DNA of 64,000 bases from Megasphaera hutchinsoni (lineage in GTDB: Bacteria; Bacillota; Negativicutes; Veillonellales; Megasphaeraceae). Below, in pieces: positions 1 through 9,255 of this stretch (position 1 is the first letter of the stretch; each line of letters opens with the position of its first letter). The stretch is taken from assembly GCF_001553405.1 (NCBI RefSeq), contig NZ_KQ960941.1, positions 79,700 through 143,699 on the forward strand, written 5' to 3'. The notes under the pieces are model-generated. The model made no database searches. It was not told where the DNA came from and saw nothing but the letters and a program-made list of their open reading frames with translations. The position numbers and the translations under genes were made by a program.

Positions 1-2
1 AT

Positions 3-761
3 GTTATTACGTATACGCTGGATACGAGCAAATTGAAAACGCAGTTGAGCGGCAGTTCTTCCGGCGGATTTAATTCCATCGGCGTGTATTCCGGAGGTGT
101 GATACAAGGTAACGAATATAAACCGGGAACTGTTACACGGGAATTGTCTTCTAATGAATTTCGCTTAGATTTCGGGGCAGGGTTGCAAGCAAAACAAGTA
201 ACCAAAGACGGGCAGCAATATACATTGGTTAGTATTGATGAGACCGTGTTGAAAACGGCTTCGTCGAAAGGAAAAGAAGGCACCAACGGAGTCACTGCGG
301 CACAATTGGAACAAGTGTCGCAAGGGATGCAGACTCATATGGCGGTTTTAGGAAAACGTATGAACAGTATGGGTGCGGGGAATGCGGCCCTGGCGGCCTT
401 GCATCCGATGGAATTTGATCCGGATGACAAGTTGGAAGCGGCTGTCGGTGTAGGCCATTACGGTGATGCGAATGCGGCGGCGTTAGGTATGTTTTATCAT
501 CCTGATGAAAATACGTTGATTAGTGTGGGCGGTGCTTTTGGTAAGGATAAAAATGTCATGAATGCGGGGATATCTTTCCGCATCGGTAAGGGCGGAAACG
601 GTATGTTGTTAACTAAGACGGCTTTGGCAACGGCGGTAAAACAGCAAAATATAGTGATTCATCAACAAGAAGAACGGATTAGACAGTTGGAAAGGGAAAA
701 TAAAGCGCGGGATGCCAAGTTGGCGGAAGTGTTGCAGGCATTAGCACAGGTCAAGCGGTAA
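3..761 (+). CDS. YadA-like trimeric autotransporter adhesin, C-terminal part
   Basis: This is the C-terminal end of a surface adhesin of the YadA (type Vc secretion) family. The frame stays open to the left edge, so the start and most of the passenger lie outside. What remains is a Gly/Ser-rich head or neck segment, a short stalk (KGKEGTNGVTAAQLEQ, then MQTHMAVLGKRMN), and the membrane anchor: LEAAVGVGHYGD, NAAALGMFYHP, LISVGGAFGKD and NAGISFRIGKG look like the four amphipathic strands each subunit gives to a 12-strand trimeric barrel. Unusually, about 55 residues follow the last strand and form a charged coiled coil (QQEERIRQLERENKARDAKL). In the family the anchor normally ends the protein. 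It implies an outer membrane. Confidence 0.85.
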   Translation, partial: VITYTLDTSKLKTQLSGSSSGGFNSIGVYSGGVIQGNEYKPGTVTRELSSNEFRLDFGAGLQAKQVTKDGQQYTLVSIDETVLKTASSKGKEGTNGVTAAQLEQVSQGMQTHMAVLGKRMNSMGAGNAALAALHPMEFDPDDKLEAAVGVGHYGDANAAALGMFYHPDENTLISVGGAFGKDKNVMNAGISFRIGKGGNGMLLTKTALATAVKQQNIVIHQQEERIRQLERENKARDAKLAEVLQALAQVKR

Positions 762-831
762 ATGTAAGCGGATGCATATAATGGGATAGTAATTTTGTTC
801 GGTAAATAAAGAAAAAAGAGAGGACTTTTGA

Positions 832-1053
832 TACAATATATGGTGGGATGGTAAAGGTGAGAAAAGTCATAGGGAAGATGGAAAAATTCTTTATGAAAGG
901 CAAGTTTTTACAAGCGAACAAGAAATGATAAGACAAGTAGCAAAACATGAAGCCAGATATAATAAAACTGCGAAGACTGGTCTTAATTTCAAAAATCCTA
1001 ACCAAGTTGTGTCGGAATACTTCTCAACGTGTAACATATGTGTTGATAACTAA
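832..1053 (+). pseudogene. possible coding remnant (73 codons, no start)
   Basis: Between the adhesin and rplS lies a stop-free stretch directly after a TGA at 829-831 and ending at TAA 1051-1053. The translation looks protein-like (WWDGKGEKSHREDGKILYER, then FTSEQEMIRQVAKHEARYN, then a CNIC pair near the end), but the first ATG in this frame is at about 928 and has no clear ribosome binding site. It may be the displaced tail of an adhesin or toxin-like gene. I do not recognise a family, and chance openness is not excluded. Confidence 0.3.
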
Positions 1054-1164
1054 GATGCTAGATACATGAGTATGTATACGCTAATTGACAGACCGTAATA
1101 TACATGATATACTAACAAACGTATGTAGAGTAGAACGCATATCGTTTGTACTCTCTTTTATTTT

Positions 1165-1234
1165 AGGCAATCCGCTGCCAGTAAGACGACTATGTAATAA
1201 TGAATAGCGGAGGGTAAGATTGTCTTATAGGAGG
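1165..1234 (+). promoter_or_regulatory. rplS (L19) leader pseudoknot
   Basis: TCCGCT (1171-1176) can pair with AGCGGA (1206-1211), and GTAAGAC inside that loop (1181-1187) can pair with GTCTTAT (1222-1228) beyond it. These are crossing helices, i.e. a pseudoknot, ending at the ribosome binding site GGAGG. Such leaders upstream of ribosomal protein genes are typically autogenous control sites bound by the product; here that would be L19. The pairing is read from the sequence and the function is inferred. Confidence 0.5.
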
Positions 1235-1243
1235 AATAGAAAG

Positions 1244-1585
1244 ATGAACATTATCAGCGTATTAGAACAAGAACAATTACGTCAAGACATCCCTGCCTTT
1301 CGTCCTGGAGATACAGTGAAAGTGCATGTTAAAGTTGTCGAAGGAAATCGGGAACGTGTACAGGTATTTGAAGGGGTTGTTATTGGCAGACAAAATGGAG
1401 GAGTACGTGAAACCTTTACGGTTCGTCGTATTTCTTATGGTGTCGGTGTAGAACGTACATTTTTAGTACATTCTCCGCGCTTAGCTAAAATCGAAGTTGT
1501 TCGTCGCGGTATTGTCCGTCGTGCTAAGCTACATTATCTGCGTGGCTTAACAGGTAAGGCTGCACGTATTCGGGAACGCCGGTAA
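1244..1585 (+). CDS. rplS: 50S ribosomal protein L19
   Basis: L19 sits at the 30S-50S interface of the ribosome. The 113-residue product has the normal family length and its signature stretches: [50 protein letters not shown] and a basic C-terminus with [19 protein letters not shown] start at the ATG at 1244, preceded by TAGGAGGAAT; an upstream in-frame codon at 1220 would add eight residues not seen in L19 and overlap the leader. The usual partners rpsP-rimM-trmD are absent upstream, so it is transcribed alone, between a structured leader and a strong terminator. Confidence 0.96.
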   Translation: MNIISVLEQEQLRQDIPAFRPGDTVKVHVKVVEGNRERVQVFEGVVIGRQNGGVRETFTVRRISYGVGVERTFLVHSPRLAKIEVVRRGIVRRAKLHYLRGLTGKAARIRERR

Positions 1586-1594
1586 ATGGCATGT

Positions 1595-1632
1595 AACAGG
1601 GATCAGTTATGCTGGTCCCTGTTTTTTTTTCT
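1595..1632 (+). terminator. rplS terminator
   Basis: CAGGGATCAG and CTGGTCCCTG form a hairpin with a TTATG loop and one mismatch, followed by a run of nine T. A classic intrinsic terminator 10 bases after the rplS stop. Confidence 0.9.
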
Positions 1633-1828
1633 TTTTTTTATGTACATTAATTTACTCATGAAGAGATAAAATTATGATATACTAAGATAGAAAAATATAA
1701 TCATGTAGGCTTTTTATGCAGTTTTAGCTAGCGATATTTTATTAGTTTATATGTCAAGTGGAGTACATAATAATTGGTAGTATACAGATAAAATAATAAA
1801 TAATTATGGTTATGAAGGAGATACAGGG

Positions 1829-3295
1829 ATGATTACATGCAATGGAAATATTCAAGCGGATGCAATTGTTGTTGGAATTGATAAAACAAAGCAATTGATG
1901 CAACATATACCCAAAGAAGATGCGACACTTATCTATAAATATTTGGAAACAAGGTCATCCAACTTGGCATTTGCATCTGTTCAAGTATTTCATTGTGTTT
2001 GTGAAGAGCGGGTAAAAGTATATTTTTTAATTGGTCAAGAAAATGGCATGAGCAAAACACGAGATTTCAGTGATTATACGGCGGCCCGACAAGTTATGGC
2101 GTTAGCGATGAAAGAACATTGTCAGTCCCTTGCTGTATATGTAGATACTTTATCGATGCGGATAGAAACATTGATTGACGGATTATTAGATAGAAATTAT
2201 GAATTTATACAGTATATGAAAAATAAAGAGAGGTGCGTAGTTGAAAAAATTAATGTTATCACCTCATCGTTACAAGTAAAAGAAATAAATTCATTGTGTT
2301 ATAAATACATGTCTATGTATGAAGGGATTTATAAGGCAAGAGATTTAGTGAATATGCCACCGAATGAATTGACGCCGAGAAAATTTGTTGATCTCATGGC
2401 AACGATATTACAAGGTGGCGGGGGTAAAGTAGAATATTTTAACAAATGGTCGTTAGAAAAAATGAAAATGGGCGGTATTAGTGCTGTTGGTAAGGGAAGT
2501 ATGAACCCGCCTCAATTAGTGGTAATACAGTATTTGGGGGATCCAGATAATCCGGATAAGTTGGGGTTAATCGGTAAAGGCGTTACGTATGACAGTGGAG
2601 GATTATCTTTAAAAAGTGCAGCCAATCAAGAATTTATGAAAGATGATATGGCAGGAGCAGCAACCGTAGTGGGGATTATTAAAGCGTTGCAATATTTGAA
2701 ATATCCCGTTAATGTTATGGGGGTTATTCCTTTGGTTGAAAATATTCCTTCAAGTATGTCATATCATGTAGATGATATTATTACTATGTATGATGGAACC
2801 ACTGTAGAAATTAAAAATACGGATGCTGAAGGACGGTTGATTTTAGCGGATGCATTATCGTATGCACAAGAAAAGGGTGCTACTCGTTTAATTGATTTAG
2901 CTACACTTACGGGGGCATGTGTTACCGCTTTAGGGACGATTCGTTCAGGGATGGTAGGTAATAATCAAGAATGGATGAATCAATTTTTCTGTGTGGCAGA
3001 ACAAAATCATGAAAAAGTTTGGCAATTTCCCTTTGATGCGGAATATGGAGAGAGTCTTAAAAGCCAGGTGGCGGATTTAAAAAATATTGGAGGACGTGAT
3101 GCGGGAGCGATTACGGCAGGGATGTTTTTGAATCATTTTGTGCGTGCGGATATTCCCTGGTTGCATGTGGATATTGCTGGAACGGCTTTTTGTGAACAGG
3201 CTGATAAGACGGGATTTTATGGAGCAACGGGTGTTGGTATTAAATCTATTTTGGAATTATTGCGAAGTGGGAGTATAGAAAAGAACAATCAATAG
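1829..3295 (+). CDS. pepA: leucyl aminopeptidase (M17 family)
   Basis: Cytosolic two-metal aminopeptidase that removes N-terminal residues from peptides. The 488 residues match M17 length, with a variable N-terminal domain and a conserved catalytic half. Metal and catalytic motifs are present: GKGVTYDSGGLSLK (around residue 248, Lys and Asp ligands), MKDDMAGA (Asp ligand) and NTDAEGRL (around residue 330, Asp/Glu ligands and catalytic Arg). GITAGMFL-like and HVDIAGTAF segments also match. The N-terminal half is divergent, so substrate preference may differ from E. coli PepA. The start has AAGGAGATACAGGG just upstream. It is followed after 20 bases by the P-loop/Asp23 gene, probably the same transcript. 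Confidence 0.92.
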   Translation: MITCNGNIQADAIVVGIDKTKQLMQHIPKEDATLIYKYLETRSSNLAFASVQVFHCVCEERVKVYFLIGQENGMSKTRDFSDYTAARQVMALAMKEHCQSLAVYVDTLSMRIETLIDGLLDRNYEFIQYMKNKERCVVEKINVITSSLQVKEINSLCYKYMSMYEGIYKARDLVNMPPNELTPRKFVDLMATILQGGGGKVEYFNKWSLEKMKMGGISAVGKGSMNPPQLVVIQYLGDPDNPDKLGLIGKGVTYDSGGLSLKSAANQEFMKDDMAGAATVVGIIKALQYLKYPVNVMGVIPLVENIPSSMSYHVDDIITMYDGTTVEIKNTDAEGRLILADALSYAQEKGATRLIDLATLTGACVTALGTIRSGMVGNNQEWMNQFFCVAEQNHEKVWQFPFDAEYGESLKSQVADLKNIGGRDAGAITAGMFLNHFVRADIPWLHVDIAGTAFCEQADKTGFYGATGVGIKSILELLRSGSIEKNNQ

Positions 3296-3315
3296 CATGT
3301 ATAGTGGGTGAAAGT

Positions 3316-4140
3316 ATGAATATTGTAGGTTTTATTGGGCCTAGCGGTACGGGAAAAAGTTATCGAGCGTTAGCTATTGCGTATGAACATCAACTAGATT
3401 GTTTAATTGATGACGGCATTTTAGTGTATCAGAATCGAATTGTAGCGGGTTCTACGGCGAAATCGGCGAATAATCACATGCAAGCTGTGAGGAAAGCTAT
3501 TTTTATGGATCTGCAACAACAAAAGGATGTCCGTTTGGCATTAAAACGAATTAATCCAGCGGGTATTCTTATTTTAGGGACATCGGTTCATATGATAGAA
3601 CGGATTTGTCAAAATTTGTCTTTGCCGATGGCGAATTCGTTCATATCGATTACAGACGTGGCGAGTGCAGAGGAAATAAAAATGGCTCAAAAAAATAGAA
3701 TGGAAGAAGGTACACATATTATTCCCGTGCCAGTGTTTGAACTTCGTCCTCATTTTAGTGGGTATATTTTTAATCCGTTACGTTCTTGGTGGTATGGACG
3801 AAATGGCAAAGAAGCGATGGATCGATCTGTGGTTAGGCCTGTTTTTAGTTATTATGGTAAATTAATTTTTGCTAATAACGTATTATCTACGCTTGTGCAA
3901 CATGGGATAGCACCAATAGATGGCATTGCTAAAGTTCATCGTATATATGTAGAAAAATGGCGAAAAAATAAGTATAAAGGCGTTCGTGTTCAATTAAAAA
4001 TTACGATATATTGTGATGTGGTGATAAAAAAACTTATGGCTCAGATTAAGCGAACGATTCAACAGGAAATTGAATATATGACAGGTATGGTTTTATCGGC
4101 ATTGGAAATCGTTATACAATGTCAGATTGAACGTGTATAA
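3316..4140 (+). CDS. P-loop NTPase fused to an Asp23/Gls24-like domain
   Basis: The N-terminus is a P-loop domain (GPSGTGKS about 10 residues in, LIDDGILV, ILILGTS) resembling adenylate-kinase-like ATPases. The C-terminal ~100 residues (MDRSVVRPVFSYYGKLIFA, then VQLKITIYCDVVIKKLM, then EYMTGMVLSALEIVIQCQ) follow the beta-rich pattern of Asp23/Gls24 envelope-stress proteins, including the MTG turn. No substrate can be named. I prefer the ATG at 3316; a GTG at 3304 is an alternative. It follows pepA by 20 bases and ends at a terminator, so the two probably form one operon. The role is unknown; a regulatory ATPase linked to envelope homeostasis is only inference. Confidence 0.6.
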   Translation: MNIVGFIGPSGTGKSYRALAIAYEHQLDCLIDDGILVYQNRIVAGSTAKSANNHMQAVRKAIFMDLQQQKDVRLALKRINPAGILILGTSVHMIERICQNLSLPMANSFISITDVASAEEIKMAQKNRMEEGTHIIPVPVFELRPHFSGYIFNPLRSWWYGRNGKEAMDRSVVRPVFSYYGKLIFANNVLSTLVQHGIAPIDGIAKVHRIYVEKWRKNKYKGVRVQLKITIYCDVVIKKLMAQIKRTIQQEIEYMTGMVLSALEIVIQCQIERV

Positions 4141-4145
4141 TAAGG

Positions 4146-4177
4146 GCGACACATCTCGTTAGGTGTGTCGTTTTGTT
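4146..4177 (+). terminator. terminator of the pepA unit
   Basis: CGACACATC pairs with GGTGTGTCG (one G-T) around a TCGTTA loop, followed by TTTTGTTTT. Confidence 0.85.
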
Positions 4178-4204
4178 TTACTGTACATCTGAAGTGGTAA
4201 ATGG

Positions 4205-4233
4205 TATACTAGAATAATCAATAATGATTATTC
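4205..4233 (+). promoter_or_regulatory. uvrB promoter -10 with overlapping 22-bp palindrome
   Basis: TATACT at 4205-4210 is a good -10 element. It is followed directly by a perfect palindrome at 4212-4233: arms GAATAATCA and TGATTATTC around ATAA. The palindrome covers the likely transcription start 18 bases before the uvrB start codon, the position of a repressor operator. It is not the Gram-positive LexA box (CGAAC-N4-GTTCG). The embedded AATAATGATTATT resembles Fur-family sites, so the cognate regulator is undecided. Confidence 0.55.
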
Positions 4234-4250
4234 TTTATTAGGAGGGAAAT

Positions 4251-6365
4251 ATGGATATACGCGACCATTTAAGCGATACGTATGATTGTTCGCATCCATT
4301 TCAAGTTCATGCTCCTTATAAACCAACGGGAGATCAGCCTGAAGCGATTGCCTCCTTGGTTAAGGGGATTCAATCGGGGCAATGGGCACAAGTATTATTA
4401 GGGGCGACAGGAACGGGAAAGACGTTTACGATGGCTAAGGTAATTGAGGCGGTTCAAAAACCGACCTTGGTGATTGCACATAATAAGACTTTGGCAGCAC
4501 AACTTTGTAGCGAATTTAAGTCTTTTTTTCCGAATAATGAAGTAGCCTATTTCGTTAGTTATTATGATTATTATCAACCGGAAGCATATATTGCGACAAC
4601 GGATACCTATATAGAAAAAGATTCATCTATTAATGATGAAATTGATAAAATGCGTCACTCTGCTACGATGAGTTTATTTGAGCGACGTGATGTTATTATT
4701 GTTGCTTCTGTATCATGTATTTACGGGTTAGGCGATCCGGAAGATTACAGTGAATTAGTGGTTTCCTTACGGCCTGGGCAAGAAAAAACACAAACGGATA
4801 TTTTACATAAATTGGTATCTATTCAATATACACGCAATGATTTGGTGTTGCAACGTGGAACCTTTCGCGTGCGTGGGGATACGATTGAAGTATATCCCGT
4901 TTCTTTTGATAATACGGTTATCCGGATTGAAATGTTTGGCGATGAAATTGAGCGCTTAGTGGAAGTAGATGCGTTGACAGGTAAAATTATAGCAGAGCGA
5001 AATCACATAGCTATTTATCCAGCTAGTCACTATGTGACAACGCAAGCAAAAATGGAACGAGCGTTAGGAACGATTCAAACGGAATTGACGGAACGTTTAA
5101 CGGAATTAAAAGAGGAAGGGCGATTATTAGAAGCACAGCGATTAGAACAACGAACTAAATATGATATGGAAATGATGATGGAGATGGGCTATTGCTCGGG
5201 GATTGAAAATTATTCTAGGCATCTAGCTGGGCGTAAAGCAGGGCAAACACCATATACATTATTGGATTATTTTCCTAAAGATTTTTTAATTATGGTGGAT
5301 GAATCGCATGTTACCTTACCTCAGCTTCGTGCTATGTATGCAGGCGATCGCTCACGGAAAGAAAATTTAATTGAATATGGGTTTCGTTTACCATCAGCTT
5401 TAGATAATAGACCATTACGCTTTGATGAATTTGTTGATCGTATTAATCAAATTGTATATGTTAGTGCAACGCCTGGTTCATATGAAATGGAAGTATCGAC
5501 GAATACGGTTCAACAAATTATCAGGCCTACCGGGTTATTGGATCCCCTGGTGGAAGTTCGACCTATTATGGGACAATTGGATGACTTATTGGGGGAAATT
5601 CGTATACGTGTACAAAAAAATGAACGTGTTTTGATTACGACACTTACTAAAAAAATGGCTGAAGATTTAACGCAATATTTAGAAGATATGCAGGTTCGTA
5701 TTCGTTATTTACATTCGGATATTGCTACCTTTGAACGAGCTGAAATTATTAAAGATTTACGGGCTGGAGAATTTGATGTGCTTGTAGGGATTAATTTATT
5801 GCGTGAAGGATTGGATTTGCCGGAAGTATCGTTAGTGGCTATTTTAGATGCGGATAAAGAAGGCTTTTTGCGTTCGGATACGGCTTTTATTCAAACAATA
5901 GGTAGAGCGGCACGTAATGCGGAGGGAACGGTTATTATGTATGCCGATCGGATTACTGATTCTATGAAACGGGCGATAGATGAAACTAAGCGAAGAAGAA
6001 CAATCCAAGAAGCGTATAATAAACAGCATCACATTATACCGAAAACGGTATCTAAAGAAGTGGTGTCTTTAATTGAATCAACTAAGGTAGCAGAAACAAC
6101 ACCGTCGTATGATGGTAAGACGAGCGTGTCGCCTAGTGACATGAAAAATCTTATTCATACGTTAGAGAAACAAATGCAAGAGGCTGCTAAGCGGATGGAA
6201 TTTGAACAAGCCGCAGCTTTACGAGATCGTATTTCGGTCTTGCAAAAACAGTCTACACTTCAGATTTATGACGATACGTTACCTTCTGCATTGGCAGGTA
6301 AGGATATGCCCAAACGGCGGTATCGGCGAAAAGTTAGTCGTCCTGATCAGCACAAGCGGCGATGA
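4251..6365 (+). CDS. uvrB: excinuclease ABC subunit B
   Basis: Damage-verifying helicase of nucleotide excision repair, loaded by UvrA and then recruiting UvrC. At 704 residues it is of family length. Visible elements: Walker [11 protein letters not shown] near residue 51, the DNA-clamping beta-hairpin [11 protein letters not shown], the Walker B-type [10 protein letters not shown], helicase motifs VSATPGSYE and [25 protein letters not shown], and a C-terminal UVR domain ([18 protein letters not shown]) that contacts UvrC. Start is fixed by TAGGAGGGAAAT. First gene of a uvrB-uvrA-uvrC operon behind a palindromic operator. Confidence 0.98.
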   Translation: MDIRDHLSDTYDCSHPFQVHAPYKPTGDQPEAIASLVKGIQSGQWAQVLLGATGTGKTFTMAKVIEAVQKPTLVIAHNKTLAAQLCSEFKSFFPNNEVAYFVSYYDYYQPEAYIATTDTYIEKDSSINDEIDKMRHSATMSLFERRDVIIVASVSCIYGLGDPEDYSELVVSLRPGQEKTQTDILHKLVSIQYTRNDLVLQRGTFRVRGDTIEVYPVSFDNTVIRIEMFGDEIERLVEVDALTGKIIAERNHIAIYPASHYVTTQAKMERALGTIQTELTERLTELKEEGRLLEAQRLEQRTKYDMEMMMEMGYCSGIENYSRHLAGRKAGQTPYTLLDYFPKDFLIMVDESHVTLPQLRAMYAGDRSRKENLIEYGFRLPSALDNRPLRFDEFVDRINQIVYVSATPGSYEMEVSTNTVQQIIRPTGLLDPLVEVRPIMGQLDDLLGEIRIRVQKNERVLITTLTKKMAEDLTQYLEDMQVRIRYLHSDIATFERAEIIKDLRAGEFDVLVGINLLREGLDLPEVSLVAILDADKEGFLRSDTAFIQTIGRAARNAEGTVIMYADRITDSMKRAIDETKRRRTIQEAYNKQHHIIPKTVSKEVVSLIESTKVAETTPSYDGKTSVSPSDMKNLIHTLEKQMQEAAKRMEFEQAAALRDRISVLQKQSTLQIYDDTLPSALAGKDMPKRRYRRKVSRPDQHKRR

Positions 6366-6393
6366 GATGGGCTAAAAAAGGAGTAACATAATA

Positions 6394-9255
6394 ATGGCAG
6401 AAGAATATATTACGATTAAAGGTGCCCGACAGCATAATTTAAAAAACATAGATATTCGTATTCCTAGAGATAAACTTATTGTATTTACAGGATTGTCTGG
6501 TTCGGGAAAGTCGTCGTTAGCGTTTGATACGATTTATGCAGAAGGTCAGCGACGATATGTCGAATCTCTTTCGGCGTATGCACGTCAATTTTTAGGACAA
6601 ATGGATAAGCCTGATGTAGATTATATTGAAGGATTATCACCAGCAATTGCTATTGATCAAAAGACAACCAGTCGCAATCCTCGTTCGACCGTGGGTACTG
6701 TAACGGAAATATATGATTATTTACGGTTGTTATATGCTCGTATAGGAGAAGCGTTTTGTCCCAAATGTCATAAACCGATTACCCAACAGACCATTCAACA
6801 GATGGCTGATAACATAATGAAGATGCCTGCAGGGAGTAAAATCATGATTATGGCTCCTGTTGTTGAGGGGCGTAAAGGAATGCATCAAAAGACATTTACT
6901 CATCTTATTAAGGAAGGGTATGTGCGAGTTCGGGTAGATGGAGAAGTATATATGCTATCTGAGGATATTCCTTTAGAGAAAAATAAGAAGCATACGATTG
7001 AAGTCATTATCGATAGGTTAGTAATGAAGGATACCATTTTATCACGTTTAACCGATTCACTGGAAACGGCGGCAAAATTGAGTAATGGTTTAGTGCGTGT
7101 GTTGGACATGGCTACGCAGCAGGTACAAGTGTATAGTCAATATTTTGCATGCCCTACTTGTCATATTAGTTTACCTGAAATTGAACCCCATTTATTTTCT
7201 TTTAATAGTCCTTTTGGGGCATGTCCAGCTTGTTCGGGTATAGGTAGCACGATGGAAGCGGATGAAAAATTAATTATTCCAGACACGCATGTGCCTTTTT
7301 CAGAAGGTGCCGTAGCGGCGTTAAGTAGTAATCCGAACTCATGGTTTATGCGTCAGTTAGGGGGTTTTTTAACTGCACAAGGAGCAGATATAAATCAGTC
7401 ATTAGCAGATTTGACGCCAGAAGTACAAGCCAAGTTATGGTGGGGGACGGAAGAAACATGTGAATTTGAATATGAAAACATGCGGGGGGAATCAAAAACT
7501 TTTGCTGTTCCTTTTGAAGGTGTTATTCCTATGGTACGGAGACGATATCAAGAAGCGTCAACGGATATGATGCGCGAACAGTTTGCCGAGTTTATGCGGA
7601 TTAAACCATGTGGTACATGCAATGGTGCCAGATTAAGACCGGAGGCTTTAGCGATTCGCATTGGGGGATTAAACATATATGAAATGACTAAATTATCTAT
7701 CGCTGAAATGATTTTGTTTTTTCAAAAGCTTACGTTAACTTCTCGCCAAAAAATAATTGGTAAGCAAATTTTGAAAGAAATAGCATCACGGTTATATTTT
7801 TTGCAAACGGTTGGCTTAGAATATCTAACCTTAGCACGCAGAGCCGGAACCTTATCGGGGGGAGAATCGCAGCGGATTCGTTTGGCAACACAAATCGGTT
7901 CTGCTTTGGTGGGTGTTTTATATATATTAGATGAACCTTCGATTGGGTTACATCAACGAGATAATAGCAAATTATTAGAAGCGTTGTGTCATTTGCGCGA
8001 TATCGGGAATACCCTTATTGTAGTAGAACATGATGAAGATACGATGTATACAGCTGATTGGTTGGTAGATATTGGTCCAGCTGCAGGTAACCAGGGGGGG
8101 ATGGTGGTTGCTCAAGGACCGATTGCGAATATTATGGAATGTAACGAGTCATATACGGGTCAATATTTGAGTGGCAAGAAATATATTCCTTTGCCCTTAA
8201 AACGACGTAAGGGCAAGGGACATGAGATTGTTGTGCACGGTGCGGCCGAACATAATTTAAAAAATATTGATGTAGCATTTCCTTTGGGTGTGCTAACTGT
8301 TGTTACGGGTGTGTCTGGATCGGGAAAATCAACCTTGGTGAATGAAATATTATATAAGGGAATGGCAGAAGCCATATATGGTACGCTACATCGAGCAGGA
8401 AAATTTTTAGCATTGGATGGGGCTGAATATATTGATAAAGTAATTAATATAGATCAGTCCCCTATTGGGAGAACGCCGCGGTCTAATCCGGTAACGTATA
8501 CGGGTGTGTTTGATTCTATTCGTCAGTTATTCAGTCAAACCGCGGAGGCTAAGGTTAGAGGATATGCGGCAGGACGCTTTAGTTTTAATGTTAAAGGTGG
8601 ACGGTGCGAAGCTTGTCGGGGTGATGGCATCATTCGGATTGAAATGAATTTTTTACCTGATGTATATGTGCCTTGCGAAGTATGTCATGGTGCTAGATAT
8701 AATCGAGAAACGTTAGAAGTAAAATATAAAGGGAAAACAATTTCTGATGTATTACATATGACTGTTGCCGAAGCGTGCGAATTTTTTTCAGCGATACCGC
8801 GGATTGTTAATAAATTGAAAACATTACAAGACGTAGGTTTAGGCTACATTCAGTTGGGACAATCCGCAACAACGTTGTCAGGTGGGGAAGCACAACGGAT
8901 CAAATTAGCTTCAGAATTATCTAAACGAAGCACAGGAAAAACGTTGTATATATTAGATGAACCAACAACGGGTTTACATACAGCCGACATACATAAGTTA
9001 CTAGAAGTATTACAATTATTAGTTGATAGTGGTAATACGGTAGTGGTTATTGAACATAATTTGGATGTTATAAAAGTAGCCGATCATATTATTGATTTAG
9101 GACCGGAAGGTGGAGATGGTGGTGGAACGATTGTCGCTATTGGTACGCCTGAAGAAATTTGTAATGTTTCGGCTTCTTATACAGGACAATTTTTGAAACC
9201 TGTCTTAGAAAAGACGAAGAAACGTATGCAAGGAGAAGGTAAATATGTTGAGTGA
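6394..9255 (+). CDS. uvrA: excinuclease ABC subunit A
   Basis: Damage-sensing ABC ATPase of excision repair; the 953 residues are full length. Both nucleotide sites are intact: Walker [10 protein letters not shown] near residue 32 and GVSGSGKST near 640, with signatures [11 protein letters not shown] and [11 protein letters not shown] and Walker [11 protein letters not shown] and [10 protein letters not shown]. Zinc modules are visible as [12 protein letters not shown]...[13 protein letters not shown], and CEAC...[10 protein letters not shown]. It lies 28 bases after uvrB with an AAGGAG site, and its end overlaps the uvrC start by 11 bases, so translation of the two is probably coupled. Confidence 0.98.
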   Translation: MAEEYITIKGARQHNLKNIDIRIPRDKLIVFTGLSGSGKSSLAFDTIYAEGQRRYVESLSAYARQFLGQMDKPDVDYIEGLSPAIAIDQKTTSRNPRSTVGTVTEIYDYLRLLYARIGEAFCPKCHKPITQQTIQQMADNIMKMPAGSKIMIMAPVVEGRKGMHQKTFTHLIKEGYVRVRVDGEVYMLSEDIPLEKNKKHTIEVIIDRLVMKDTILSRLTDSLETAAKLSNGLVRVLDMATQQVQVYSQYFACPTCHISLPEIEPHLFSFNSPFGACPACSGIGSTMEADEKLIIPDTHVPFSEGAVAALSSNPNSWFMRQLGGFLTAQGADINQSLADLTPEVQAKLWWGTEETCEFEYENMRGESKTFAVPFEGVIPMVRRRYQEASTDMMREQFAEFMRIKPCGTCNGARLRPEALAIRIGGLNIYEMTKLSIAEMILFFQKLTLTSRQKIIGKQILKEIASRLYFLQTVGLEYLTLARRAGTLSGGESQRIRLATQIGSALVGVLYILDEPSIGLHQRDNSKLLEALCHLRDIGNTLIVVEHDEDTMYTADWLVDIGPAAGNQGGMVVAQGPIANIMECNESYTGQYLSGKKYIPLPLKRRKGKGHEIVVHGAAEHNLKNIDVAFPLGVLTVVTGVSGSGKSTLVNEILYKGMAEAIYGTLHRAGKFLALDGAEYIDKVINIDQSPIGRTPRSNPVTYTGVFDSIRQLFSQTAEAKVRGYAAGRFSFNVKGGRCEACRGDGIIRIEMNFLPDVYVPCEVCHGARYNRETLEVKYKGKTISDVLHMTVAEACEFFSAIPRIVNKLKTLQDVGLGYIQLGQSATTLSGGEAQRIKLASELSKRSTGKTLYILDEPTTGLHTADIHKLLEVLQLLVDSGNTVVVIEHNLDVIKVADHIIDLGPEGGDGGGTIVAIGTPEEICNVSASYTGQFLKPVLEKTKKRMQGEGKYVE

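Noticed and set aside
8094-8100. G7 run in uvrA, and G7 in queF, as contingency loci
   Set aside because: They lie in conserved housekeeping frames where switching makes little sense, and are shorter than tracts that usually vary.
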